A stretch of 64,000 nt of DNA from Desulfosporosinus sp. Sb-LF (GTDB lineage Bacteria > Bacillota > Desulfitobacteriia > Desulfitobacteriales > Desulfitobacteriaceae): positions 534,222 through 598,221 of the forward strand of contig NZ_SPQR01000001.1 in assembly GCF_004766055.1 (NCBI RefSeq), in the 5' to 3' direction. This document shows positions 24,884-33,642 of this stretch, in pieces; positions within the stretch are counted from its first letter, which is position 1; each line of letters starts with the position of its first letter. Made by a program: the position numbers and the translations under genes. Below the pieces are notes generated by a model, which saw only the letters and a program-made list of their open reading frames with translations, did no database searches and was not told the DNA's origin.

Positions 24884-25393
24884 ATGAGAAAAGCTCAATT
24901 CGAGGATATCAATGAAATAATGGACATTATCAGGCTGACTATTTTTGAGATGCATTCCTACAACAATTATCAATGGGATGAGAATTATCCTCAGGAAAAG
25001 GATTTCATAACGGATATTAATGAGGGTAATTTATACGTTCTGGAGAGGGATGGAAGGGTTGTTGCTTTTATTTGTGTAAATCAGATAGAACCTGAGGAAT
25101 ATAGTGAGCTCGATTGGTCTTCAAAAGAAGTAGGAATGGTAATCCACAGGATGTCCGTTCACCCTGAGTATAGAAGAACCGGGGTTGGATCCAAACTTAT
25201 GAAATTCGCCGAGGTTTTAGCTAAGAACAACAAAATCAATTATTTAAAAATAGATACTAATTCGATCAATGAAAAGATGAAAGCACTTTTCATTAAATGT
25301 GGCTATAATTTTATTGGAGAAATGCAATTTTTAGGTAAAGAAGAACCGTTTTATTGTTACGATAAAATTCTAGTAGAAGAACCAAAACGTTAA
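24884..25393 (+). CDS. GNAT-family N-acetyltransferase
   Basis: About 169 residues from the ATG at 24884 (AAGGAG 10 nt upstream; the TTG at 24866 overlaps that site). The acetyl-CoA binding motif A is MSVHPEYRRTGVGSKLMKFAE, with the R/Q-x2-G-x-G/A loop intact. The region NNYQWDENYPQEKDF and the tail CGYNFIGEM resemble the RimI/YjaB-like acetyltransferases that act on small amines or proteins. Substrate unknown. Single-gene unit. Confidence 0.88.
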   Translation: MRKAQFEDINEIMDIIRLTIFEMHSYNNYQWDENYPQEKDFITDINEGNLYVLERDGRVVAFICVNQIEPEEYSELDWSSKEVGMVIHRMSVHPEYRRTGVGSKLMKFAEVLAKNNKINYLKIDTNSINEKMKALFIKCGYNFIGEMQFLGKEEPFYCYDKILVEEPKR

Positions 25394-25506
25394 TCTCAGG
25401 GGCGTTGAGGGCACTCCCTCAGGTTTAATACATACTAAAGCAATTCTCGAATTAGATGTCAAATTGTGACGTAATGAGCTTAAGATATTGAGCTTGGAAT
25501 CCAGTT

Positions 25507-26466
25507 CTAGCTTGGTCGCCAATCCTTTACTCCGTTATCCTCTATTATCCCTAAAGTGACATCGGTGACTTCAGCGTAACCCAAGAGCAAATCCCTAATC
25601 CTAGATTTGATGTTATCAGCCTCCGCCAAGGTTAACCCTCGGCGGAGTTCAATGTAGCTTTCAACATGATAAAAACGCCCTTCTTGCAGGATACGCATTT
25701 TGTTGATGTCCGTAACATCAGGATCTGAAAAGATAATCAGCGATACTTTGTCTTCCACTTCCTTGGGTGCAGAAACTCCGATGAGTCCAACCATGTTGTC
25801 ATACCCGACTCGAAAGGCTACTCCTCCCATGAGAAATCCGATGATAATCGTAGCGAACCCATCTAACGATTTGATGGTAGTGAAGCGAGTCAAAAGTATG
25901 GCTCCGAGAGCGAGTATGGCTCCAAATGTGGCTACAAGATCTTCATAGAAGACGAGGCGGGTCGCAGGAGAGGCACGTTTTACATTTTTTATGGCCGCTG
26001 CGATTGAAGCAAATCCCTTTGTTTCAATCCGTGTTTCCTTCACAATTTCACGTATGGCCTTCGATAACACATAGCCATCGATAGCCATCGAAGTAATTAA
26101 GCTAAAAATGGTGAGTCCCAGATTTCCCAGAAGTATTGGGTGTCGGATTAGATGAATTCCTTCTAGAACCGTTTCATAGGCCATAATGGTGACGACAATG
26201 ACCGCCCCCATACAGAATACATTGATCAGACGTCCAAAACCAGACGGAAAACGGAGAGTCGGCTTTCGTTCTGCAAGGATACTGCCGATAAAGACAAATA
26301 TTTGGTTAACAGTATCTGCGCCAGTGTGCATTGCTTCAGCAAACATAGCGCCGCTACCGCTGGAAATAGCCGCAAAACCTTTGAGAATAACTAGGAAAAG
26401 GTTGCCTAGCGCTGCATAAAACGACGAAGTATTTCCTTTTCTTATAAGTTCCAAAATTGTGCTCAT
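25507..26466 (-). CDS. Cation diffusion facilitator family transporter (SLC30A9-like branch)
   Basis: About 319 residues from the ATG at 26466; the frame is open to 26556 but this start fits the family and has GGATGGTG upstream. Six transmembrane helices are expected. The metal site helix is FAEAMHTGADTVNQIFVFIG; typical CDF proteins have H/D-x3-D here and the ZnT9-like branch has H-S/T-x2-D-T-x-N-Q. The cytoplasmic C-terminal domain follows (GVSAPKEVEDKVSLII). It probably exports Zn, Mn, Co or Fe in exchange for protons. Confidence 0.85.
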   Translation of the reverse strand: MSTILELIRKGNTSSFYAALGNLFLVILKGFAAISSGSGAMFAEAMHTGADTVNQIFVFIGSILAERKPTLRFPSGFGRLINVFCMGAVIVVTIMAYETVLEGIHLIRHPILLGNLGLTIFSLITSMAIDGYVLSKAIREIVKETRIETKGFASIAAAIKNVKRASPATRLVFYEDLVATFGAILALGAILLTRFTTIKSLDGFATIIIGFLMGGVAFRVGYDNMVGLIGVSAPKEVEDKVSLIIFSDPDVTDINKMRILQEGRFYHVESYIELRRGLTLAEADNIKSRIRDLLLGYAEVTDVTLGIIEDNGVKDWRPS

Positions 26467-26596
26467 AATGTTCACACCATCCAAAAGTTTTTTGGTTAGC
26501 ATGCCATAATTGCTTCGCTTTATCCCAGGGCGTGACATATAGCAGAGGGTAAACATACTTTATATAACAAGGATGGTTGCTTGAAAGCAGGTGATA

Positions 26597-27223
26597 ATGT
26601 TGAGTTTATACTTGGCTTTGGGTGATTCTATTACTTCAGGGTATGGCGTTGACCGTTCATCTTCCTTTCCAACGATTTATGCCAATTTTTTAGCGAGACA
26701 TCACTCAGATCTGCACTTACTCAATCAAGGGGTAAACGGTTTAACAACGAGTGAGCTGCTTGAGTTATTAAAGTTTAACAAGGGCCTTCGTCATTCGATT
26801 TCCCAGGCTGTTCTGATCACTATTACAATTGGCTCTAATGATTTGCTTAGTCTTATGGGATGTGGAAATCTCAATCAAGCCTTAAATCCATCGCAGTTAC
26901 CTTTTATCTTAAAAAATATGGCTAAAACTCTAGCACACGTGGGTGAAGAGGTGAGGCGACTCAATTCTAGTGCAACGGTTAAAGTGGCCACACTTTATAA
27001 TCCTTTGCCTGCAGGCCCCTATGCACCCTTTAATGCACTGGCCCAAAGGGTTATCGCCAGTGCTAATAGAATTATTGTCTCTTGGGCAAAGCAGTATGGG
27101 GCGGTTGTGGTTTTTTTAGATCGGGAGATTAGAGGGAAAGAGCATTTGCTTATTGGTCAGGATTATGCGCATCCCAACGAAGCAGGGTATCAGGTAATTG
27201 CCAAAGCATTTGCCCGTTATTAA
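26597..27223 (+). CDS. SGNH/GDSL-type hydrolase
   Basis: About 208 residues. Block I LALGDSITSGYGV contains the catalytic Ser, block II has NQGVNG, block III TIGSNDLL with the oxyanion Asn, and block V DYAHPNEAGY the catalytic Asp/His pair. It is therefore an active esterase, lipase or acylhydrolase. No signal peptide is evident, in contrast to many family members. Start choice between ATG 26597 and TTG 26600 is open; AGGTG is very close to both. Divergent from the CDF gene. Confidence 0.88.
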   Translation: MLSLYLALGDSITSGYGVDRSSSFPTIYANFLARHHSDLHLLNQGVNGLTTSELLELLKFNKGLRHSISQAVLITITIGSNDLLSLMGCGNLNQALNPSQLPFILKNMAKTLAHVGEEVRRLNSSATVKVATLYNPLPAGPYAPFNALAQRVIASANRIIVSWAKQYGAVVVFLDREIRGKEHLLIGQDYAHPNEAGYQVIAKAFARY

Positions 27224-27456
27224 GATGTTCTTTATATATTCAAGTTGATTCCTTGAAGACCTTAACTTTATGGTGAGGTCTTCTCTCCAGTGGGCTTTTC
27301 CTCTAGAGTAGAGTACAAAATATTTTCTTAAGAAAGGAATTTTTCCATAGAGGAGAGAATATGTAAAGATTGCAAACGATCGCAAAAGGATAAACTAAGA
27401 GTTGATGAGCTGGAACTTTTAGTTATGAGTTCAAGATTGAAGGGGGAATGAAAACT

Positions 27457-28143
27457 ATGGGTTTGTTTAGCAAAGTGAAAGATCTGCTTCAAGCAAATAT
27501 TATGGATATGGTGAATAAGTCTGAAGATCCCGAGAAAATGTTAAATCTCTATGTGGAACGTGCCATGGAGGAAGTTCGCAACTTTCAAATTCAAGTAAAT
27601 CGTGCAGTTGCAGATAAGATTCAACTTGAGGAACGCATTGAGGGTTTGAATAAGGAAATTGAACTACGCACTGGCCAGGCGACACTTGCCGTACAACAGG
27701 GTAAAGATGACTTAGCAAGGACTGCTCTGACCTATAAGAAACAGGCTGAAACTAGCAAGCTTGATTATGAAACTCAACTTGGAGATCAGGCTAAAGCAGT
27801 GAATGATCTTCAGGAGAACCTGCGCATACTTACTGAGAAATTAGAAAAGGCAAAAATGGAACGGAATAACCTTGTTATGCGCCAACGTCGAGCACAAACT
27901 ATGAAAAATGCTAATGAAGCAATATCTGGGCTCTCTTCGCATGATCCCATGGCTGACATTGATCGAATGAAAGAGCGGGTCCAACGCATGGAGGCAGAAG
28001 CAAAGGCTTCACGAACTATGGTAAGTACCAACACGCTTGAGGACCAATTTGCTGAATTGGAAAAGATCAAAGCGAATTCGGAAGTGGAAGATGAGTTGGC
28101 AAAGCTTAAAGCTGGGCTTAAAGTAGGGTTGGAAAAGAAGTAG
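27457..28143 (+). CDS. PspA/IM30 family membrane-stress protein
   Basis: About 228 residues, almost entirely alpha-helical coiled coil, starting with the amphipathic helix GLFSKVKDLLQANIMDMVNK that binds stressed membranes. The DPEKMLNLYVERAMEEV motif is conserved in PspA/Vipp1/LiaH. The protein forms ESCRT-III-like rods that protect the membrane. The ATG at 27457 is preferred over 27448 since AGGGGGA lies 9 nt upstream of it. The Tim44-like gene downstream is probably cotranscribed. Confidence 0.92.
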   Translation: MGLFSKVKDLLQANIMDMVNKSEDPEKMLNLYVERAMEEVRNFQIQVNRAVADKIQLEERIEGLNKEIELRTGQATLAVQQGKDDLARTALTYKKQAETSKLDYETQLGDQAKAVNDLQENLRILTEKLEKAKMERNNLVMRQRRAQTMKNANEAISGLSSHDPMADIDRMKERVQRMEAEAKASRTMVSTNTLEDQFAELEKIKANSEVEDELAKLKAGLKVGLEKK

Positions 28144-28226
28144 CTTTTATACGTTTTTGTTAGATAAGTTTGGGTGGTATTAAATTAGCTAATTGACTAT
28201 AATTACGAAAGAAAGGAAAGTCGGTG

Positions 28227-29219
28227 ATGGGCATGAATACAAGGATAAAACGAATAGGGGTTGCCATCACTTTCATGCTCCTTTCGACCCAGGCTTCTCT
28301 CGCTTTAGCACGTGGGGGTGGAGGAGTAGGTGGGAGTCTGGGCGGAAGTTCAGGGCGAAGTTATAGCGGTGGGTCTTTCTCTGGGGGTAGTTTACCTAGA
28401 GGTTCTTCCAGTGGGGGACTCGGTGGATTCTTTCCCTTTCCGTTCTTTTTCTTCGGGGGTACGTCTTCAGGCGGATCATTATTTGGGGGATTATTTAGTT
28501 TTCTCTTCTTAATGGTTATTCTCTACCTTATCTTCAAAGCTTTGCGCTCCTCGCGTCGCTGGGGTCAACAAGGAAGGTCAACTAAGGGGCGTGGTTTAGG
28601 TGCCCCATTCATGCCAAGTTCTGGTCCAAACATCAGAGACGATGGAGAGAACTATTCGAGCCTGACGCCAGTGGACCTCACTGGAAGACCGATCACGAAT
28701 TCAGAAAGTCTTCAGCGTTTTGGAAAGTCAATCAACTTTACGCGCGAGAATATGCGCTATTATGCAGAGACCTTTTCCCGTTGGGATAGAGATTTTCTTA
28801 TCGGACGAGTCCGACAGGTATTTTTCTGGTTGCAAGATGCATGGAGCCGTCAGGATCTTTCGGCAGCCAATGACTATCTAACCACAACACTGGGCAATAA
28901 GTACCAGTCAGATCTTCAAGGGATGAAAACCCGTGGAGAACGTAATATAATTAAGGAACCAGTTCTGAACAAGGGGGACATAGAATTCATTCATAGCCAT
29001 TTGGATGAGCAGACCCAACATTTTATGGTCATGGTGTCTGCTAGTTTAGTCGATTATACGGTCGATGCGTCCCAAAGAATTCTGTCGGGTGATGATAAGC
29101 ATCGACTTTACTACACGGAATTTTGGGAATTTGTTTGGCAGAATGACCAATGGTTGCTGGCCGATATTTATCAAGAAGACGCCTTGGAAGTCGCAAAAAT
29201 TGCTCGTGGTGAGGAATAA
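28227..29219 (+). CDS. Tim44-like domain membrane protein with glycine-rich N-terminus
   Basis: About 330 residues. Residues ~10-30 form a hydrophobic signal/anchor ending near ALARGGGG; a Gly/Ser-rich low-complexity stretch of about 60 residues follows, then a transmembrane helix (GGLFSFLFLMVILYLIF). The C-terminal half (~170-325) contains FLIGRVRQVFFWLQDAWSRQD and later WEFVWQNDQWLLADIYQ, the pattern of bacterial Tim44-like domains. Together with PspA upstream it suggests a membrane-maintenance pair. AAAGGAAAG precedes the ATG at 28227. Confidence 0.8.
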   Translation: MGMNTRIKRIGVAITFMLLSTQASLALARGGGGVGGSLGGSSGRSYSGGSFSGGSLPRGSSSGGLGGFFPFPFFFFGGTSSGGSLFGGLFSFLFLMVILYLIFKALRSSRRWGQQGRSTKGRGLGAPFMPSSGPNIRDDGENYSSLTPVDLTGRPITNSESLQRFGKSINFTRENMRYYAETFSRWDRDFLIGRVRQVFFWLQDAWSRQDLSAANDYLTTTLGNKYQSDLQGMKTRGERNIIKEPVLNKGDIEFIHSHLDEQTQHFMVMVSASLVDYTVDASQRILSGDDKHRLYYTEFWEFVWQNDQWLLADIYQEDALEVAKIARGEE

Positions 29220-29230
29220 TGATTTAGTAT

Positions 29231-29273
29231 ATCAAAATAGTCGCTAGTTAAAGAAACTGGCGACTATTTTGAT
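29231..29273. terminator. Terminator between convergent genes
   Basis: A 19-bp stem with one G-T mismatch position (29231-29249 with 29255-29273) and a 5-nt loop lies between the Tim44-like gene and the minus-strand VTT gene. Confidence 0.7.
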
Positions 29274-29281
29274 GTACTACT

Positions 29282-29932
29282 TTAAGAAGGGGGATCATTG
29301 GGGCATCGAGTCGAAAAATACCAGTATAGGCAAACTGACCCAAATGAAAGCGCACCGATCACTAGGGCAAGTAATAACCGCCCGGAATGATGAGAGATTC
29401 GCCAAAAGTCATGCCCAACCCAAGACTCCCAAACAATCATGGGAATTTTTCCGATAAGTGTTGCTGAAAAAAACGTTGGAAAGGCCATTAGAGATACCCC
29501 AGACGCATAATTTACTGCCGCGGAGGGAAGGAATGGAATGAATCGGGAGAGAAGGACAAGCGAAAAGCTATTGCCTTCGATTAGAGTGCCCCATTTTCCA
29601 AGTTTCTCTACCTTTGGCTGTGCCCATGCTTGTCCAAGAGTACGGGCTAACCAAAAACCTAATGAGGAACCTAATAAGCTTCCGCCGAGGGAAAGCATAA
29701 AACCACCGATCCATCCGTAAAGAAGGGTATTAACTCCTGCGATTAAGACAAACGGTACCACTGGAAAAAGCATTAGAAGCATGATTATGAATAAATCAAC
29801 AAGGATACTAATCCATCCCCATTGCGTAACGAACGCCTGTAGTACAGCAGGGTGTTGAAGTTTGGGATAGAGTACAATCACCAACAAGAGGGAACCCAGC
29901 AACGTCAGGAGTGAGAAGTGTTTTTTGTTCAC
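29282..29932 (-). CDS. TVP38/TMEM64 (VTT) family membrane protein
   Basis: A 216-residue polytopic protein, the second VTT protein in the window. Characteristic parts are MLFPVVPFVLIAGVNTLLYGWIGG, with the Pro-rich re-entrant helix, LGSSLGFWLARTLG and LLSRFIPFLPSAAVNYASG. Family members relate to DedA proteins and lipid movement. GGGAGGTAACC precedes the ATG. It is not closely similar by eye to the one at 11117 outside the motifs and stands alone, so it is not a recent duplicate. Confidence 0.87.
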   Translation of the reverse strand: MNKKHFSLLTLLGSLLLVIVLYPKLQHPAVLQAFVTQWGWISILVDLFIIMLLMLFPVVPFVLIAGVNTLLYGWIGGFMLSLGGSLLGSSLGFWLARTLGQAWAQPKVEKLGKWGTLIEGNSFSLVLLSRFIPFLPSAAVNYASGVSLMAFPTFFSATLIGKIPMIVWESWVGHDFWRISHHSGRLLLALVIGALSFGSVCLYWYFSTRCPNDPPS

Positions 29933-30219
29933 GAGGTTACCTCCCTAACTAGCATCAGAGCTTAATGTATTAATCGTAACATATTCTGTGATGACTAGAT
30001 AGGTACTGAGAAATAGTTATGTGAAAAGAATAAATTATAAAATCAAAGTGAATCTATGTTTCATAGCAGGAAAAGAAAAACATGGGGAGAATATACCTTG
30101 GTGGGCATTGTAATGTGTTCAGTGTAGATCTTCTAATTGTACCAAAAAGAAATTATGGGTATCAGAGAAAAGTTCTCTAAAAAGCTTATGCGCAATCAAT
30201 CAATTTGGAGGGGAAGAAT

Positions 30220-30852
30220 ATGGCAGATTTCGTGAATTTAAATGAAGCAATCATCCAGGGAAGCCTGCAAAAAGTTAAGGAATTGACCCAGGGTATGATC
30301 GACAACAAGGTTGATCCCGTGTCTATCATCAATGAAGGTCTCATCCCAGGGATGGGCGTCGTTGGTACACGTTTTAAAGCCGGTAGTATGTATGTACCAG
30401 AAGTTATGATGTCAGCTAGAGCCATGAGTGCTGGAATTGAGCTGGTTAAACCGTTGATTGCTGATTCGGATATGCCTACAGCAGGGACTGTGGTGGTGGG
30501 CACAATTCAAGGGGACCTTCACGATATTGGTAAGAACCTTGTGAATATGATGCTGGAAAGTAGCGGTTTTAAAGTGATTGATTTAGGAGTTGACATCAAA
30601 CCGGAGGCTTTTGTTAAAGCAGTGAAAGAACATAAGGCCCAGATTATTGGTATGTCAGCCCTATTAACCACGACGATGTTGAATATGAAAGCAACGATCG
30701 AAGCTTTAAAAGTCGAAGGATTGCGCGAGCAGGTAAAGGTAATCGTTGGCGGTGCTCCCGTATCAAAAGAGTTTGCTGAGCAAATCGGGGCAGATGGGTA
30801 TGCGCCAGATGCTGGTACTGCCGCAGATTTGTGCAAAAGGTTACTCGCTTAA
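30220..30852 (+). CDS. Corrinoid (B12-binding) protein of a methyltransferase system
   Basis: About 210 residues, the usual length of MtaC/MtbC/MttC-type proteins. The N-terminal helical cap domain (1-85) precedes the cobalamin domain with GDLHDIGKNLV; His101 is the lower cobalt ligand. SALLTTTMLNMK and VGGAPVSKEFAEQIGADGYAPDA complete the Rossmann-like site. It carries methyl groups between a substrate methyltransferase and an acceptor. No such methyltransferase or reductive activase is adjacent; the upstream 287 nt show no gene. GGAGGGG sits before the ATG at 30220. Confidence 0.93.
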   Translation: MADFVNLNEAIIQGSLQKVKELTQGMIDNKVDPVSIINEGLIPGMGVVGTRFKAGSMYVPEVMMSARAMSAGIELVKPLIADSDMPTAGTVVVGTIQGDLHDIGKNLVNMMLESSGFKVIDLGVDIKPEAFVKAVKEHKAQIIGMSALLTTTMLNMKATIEALKVEGLREQVKVIVGGAPVSKEFAEQIGADGYAPDAGTAADLCKRLLA

Positions 30853-30876
30853 TGCCTATGCAAGAATATTGATGAG

Positions 30877-30908
30877 AGAAGGCAACTGCTGTTTTGTAGT
30901 TGCCTTCT
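30877..30908 (+). terminator. Terminator after the corrinoid protein gene
   Basis: AGAAGGCAACT pairs perfectly with AGTTGCCTTCT around a 10-nt loop, 25 nt after the stop codon. Confidence 0.75.
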
Positions 30909-31037
30909 TCGTCTTAAGAGGATTATAATGAAATTGACCGTATTATCAAATAACCATGAATTATGAAGAACTTTAGATTTAGACTATAAACTTAATATAA
31001 TAAATCTTTGGAATTCAATCTGAAAAGAGGAGTAATA

Positions 31038-32198
31038 ATGCAGTATGCGAGTTGGATGGAAGCTACGGGAGAAGGATTTATCAGTGAAATATTAAAGGCG
31101 GCTCAGGATCCTAATATGATTTCCTTTGCTGGGGGATTACCCGCCCCGGAACTTTTTCCGGATCAGGCGTTGCAGCGTTGTTTTCAACGAGTTTTTGAAG
31201 AGCAAGGGAAATCATCCCTGCAATATGCGCAAACAGCAGGACATCCGCAGCTCCGGCAATGGCTTGCACAGCAACATCAGAGAAATGGCAAACCGGTTGA
31301 AGCGGAAGAAATTGTGGTAACAACGGGCAGTCAGCAGGGACTAAGTTTACTTGCACAAACCTTTCTTGATCCGGGGGATGTTGTATTTGTCGAGACCCCC
31401 ACTTATTTGGGGGCGATTCAGGCATTTCAAGGGTTTCGCGCTCAGTTGATGACGATACCTTGTGATGAGCAGGGAATTATACCTGAAGAACTGGAAACGA
31501 TGCTCAAACAAGTGACGCCTAAGTTTTTATACCTTATTCCAAACTATCAAAATCCTTCCGGCAAGATAATGGGGCTTGAACGACGGATAGCACTCTTGAA
31601 AGTGGCTCAGGCGTATGATTTGTTGCTCGTAGAAGACAATCCCTATGGCGAGTTGCGTTTTGAAGGAGAGAGGTACCCGAATTTAATCGATTTGGGGGAT
31701 CAGGTCATTTACTTAGGCACGTTTTCTAAAGTCCTGGCTCCTGGACTTAGGGTGGGATATGTGGTTGCGAACCCCGATATCATCAACCACCTTTGCCAAA
31801 CTAAAGAAGGTGTGGACTTGCATAGTAATAACCTAACCCAACGTGCAGTGCTTGAGTTTTTAAACGAAGGGCTACTTCCCGGACATATTCTTAAATTATG
31901 TACACTCTATAAGGAACGCAGAGAGGCAATGGTTCAGGCCATAGAGAAGTATCTAGGCGATGACGTGGATATGATAATTCCCTCAGGAGGACTTTTCCTC
32001 TGGGCGCGATTCAAAAAGATTAACAACAGTTTTGACTACGTTCAGGAGACGATTCGCCAAAATGTGCTGTATGTGCCAGGTGCTTTGTTTTACCCTGATG
32101 GGCGTGTGACATCAGAAGTACGATTGAATTACTCCTGTTCAACACCGGAAACCATTGAAGAAGGCGTTCGGCGTCTGGCTCGAGCGGTTAGGGTGTGA
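31038..32198 (+). CDS. PLP-dependent aminotransferase, 2-aminoadipate/MocR-type family
   Basis: About 386 residues of the fold-type I class, without the GntR DNA-binding domain of true MocR regulators. Visible are SFAGGLPAPELFP, the ring-stacking region TTGSQQGLSLLAQTFLDPGD, PNYQNPSG, VEDNPYGEL and the PLP lysine in LGTFSKVLAPGLRVGY. Related enzymes act on 2-aminoadipate, aromatic or branched-chain amino acids; which one cannot be told. The ATG at 31038 has AGAGGAG upstream. Single gene with its own terminator. Confidence 0.88.
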   Translation: MQYASWMEATGEGFISEILKAAQDPNMISFAGGLPAPELFPDQALQRCFQRVFEEQGKSSLQYAQTAGHPQLRQWLAQQHQRNGKPVEAEEIVVTTGSQQGLSLLAQTFLDPGDVVFVETPTYLGAIQAFQGFRAQLMTIPCDEQGIIPEELETMLKQVTPKFLYLIPNYQNPSGKIMGLERRIALLKVAQAYDLLLVEDNPYGELRFEGERYPNLIDLGDQVIYLGTFSKVLAPGLRVGYVVANPDIINHLCQTKEGVDLHSNNLTQRAVLEFLNEGLLPGHILKLCTLYKERREAMVQAIEKYLGDDVDMIIPSGGLFLWARFKKINNSFDYVQETIRQNVLYVPGALFYPDGRVTSEVRLNYSCSTPETIEEGVRRLARAVRV

Positions 32199-32211
32199 AT
32201 TTCAATAAACT

Positions 32212-32255
32212 GAAAGCGTAAGGTTGATGAACAGAATCGTTAACCTTACGCTTTC
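32212..32255. terminator. Terminator after the aminotransferase
   Basis: GAAAGCGTAAGGTT (32212-32225) pairs with AACCTTACGCTTTC (32242-32255), followed by TTGTTTCTTG. It may also close the minus-strand germination operon. Confidence 0.75.
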
Positions 32256-32317
32256 TTGTTTCTTGTCTGATTTATGTGATTATCCAATGGAATGAACTTC
32301 TAGCGAAACTTTGATAC

Positions 32318-32536
32318 CTATTGATAATTCAAATGTAAGACATCACGCACTAACCAATCGATGATTAACGATGGATTTGGGAGTTTTACTCCCATGGTTT
32401 CTAGCATTGCCATTGTGAAGGCGATGGATAAGAGAATCGAAAAGACAATAAGTTCTCGCCAATATTTATTTCTTATTAAATTAGGAACTTCAAATAGGAT
32501 AATGCCAATGAAAACGCTTACTAACAAAAGTATCAT
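32318..32536 (-). CDS. Small membrane protein of the germination operon
   Basis: A 72-residue protein with two hydrophobic segments (ILLLVSVFIGIILF and ELIVFSILLSIAFTMAM). It begins 18 nt after the GerB-type gene and is the last gene of the operon. Short extra membrane proteins (GerD/KD-like or unnamed) are known to accompany gerA-type operons and tune receptor function; no specific family is recognised here. Ribosome site GGAGGGGGG is close to the ATG. Confidence 0.7.
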   Translation of the reverse strand: MILLLVSVFIGIILFEVPNLIRNKYWRELIVFSILLSIAFTMAMLETMGVKLPNPSLIIDWLVRDVLHLNYQ

Positions 32537-32553
32537 CGGATTCCCCCCTCCTG

Positions 32554-33636
32554 TTATTTTGGTAGCTTGCGTATCTTGGCAATAAATAAGGATAAAATCG
32601 GAATCAGAATATAAAAGGGGATGCTGAAAATAGGAAAAGTATTCTGTGATGTATAGATAAATTGCATGCTGGATTCAAAACAAAGAGCAAGTGTAATGCC
32701 AATGATACCAACAGGTAGGACTAATGGTAAATATGAACGCATCTTGACTAACTGGGCTATGCCTAAAACTGTAGCGTAATAGAAGACGCTAACCTTTAGA
32801 AATAATGAGACTAAGAGCGAGATTGCCACGACCATTTCAAGTCTGGTTAGAATTTTCCCTATGTTTATCAAACGCACTGATTCCATCGAAGAAGATGTAA
32901 GAATCGCAACCAGAGGACCCAGCACCAATGTATTACGTATCGTCATGAGTAACATGTTAAGGCCTCCGATTGTTAATCCTAGTAGAGTAGTGGCTTTAAT
33001 ATGTTTTTGGTTGTTCATATAAGGGATTACCATGAGAAAAACAAATACCTCGTTAAAGGGAATAGCCATTAAAATATTAGTGCTATGAATAAAGTCTCGC
33101 AGTGGAATATCCAAGACTGGTAATAGATTAGTAATCTTCATATTTTTTAATAGTAAAATAAATGTTATTGAAGTGATTAGCAAGGTGATTAAGACAAATA
33201 GAAAACTGGTCCTGGCTATTACTTCTATTCCATTACGCACAGCCCAGGCACAAATAAACATAAACATGATCATGATCACTAATATGGGGGTTTCCGGCAA
33301 AATGTAGGTCAGAAAAAAATCCCCTATAAACCATAGATTTGATGCGAGGATCGTTAAAAATAATCCAATATATTGCAAGGAAATTAGTTTGCCTAGATAG
33401 GGGCCGTAAATAAGTTCATTCATTTCGACTAAGTTTTTACCAGGGAATCTTTGAGCAAGAGCAATATAAACCAAGGCTAAGGGGACTGTCAGTGCTACTC
33501 CCGCAATGACAGCTAGCCATGTATCATGTTTAGTGATATTGCCGGCAAATGATAACGTTAAAAGAGAGCCTTGCAAAAAACCTCCTACTAGGAACACTAA
33601 TTGTGAACTTGATATTTCACCCTTTTCAAGTTTCAT
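32554..33636 (-). CDS. Spore germination receptor B subunit (GerAB/ArcD/ProY family)
   Basis: A 360-residue protein with about ten transmembrane helices, related to amino acid permeases (APC superfamily). Family features: ISSSQLVFLVGGFLQGSLLT at the N-terminus, NLVEMNELIYGPYLGK, and the helical core of the ligand-binding subunit of germinant receptors in the inner spore membrane. It starts 6 nt after the C subunit gene. The germinant is unknown but amino acids are usual. Confidence 0.92.
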   Translation of the reverse strand: MKLEKGEISSSQLVFLVGGFLQGSLLTLSFAGNITKHDTWLAVIAGVALTVPLALVYIALAQRFPGKNLVEMNELIYGPYLGKLISLQYIGLFLTILASNLWFIGDFFLTYILPETPILVIMIMFMFICAWAVRNGIEVIARTSFLFVLITLLITSITFILLLKNMKITNLLPVLDIPLRDFIHSTNILMAIPFNEVFVFLMVIPYMNNQKHIKATTLLGLTIGGLNMLLMTIRNTLVLGPLVAILTSSSMESVRLINIGKILTRLEMVVAISLLVSLFLKVSVFYYATVLGIAQLVKMRSYLPLVLPVGIIGITLALCFESSMQFIYTSQNTFPIFSIPFYILIPILSLFIAKIRKLPK

Positions 33637-33642
33637 GAACGG

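Noticed and set aside
31038..32198. MocR-type transcription factor
   Set aside because: The protein lacks the N-terminal GntR winged helix; only the aminotransferase domain is present.
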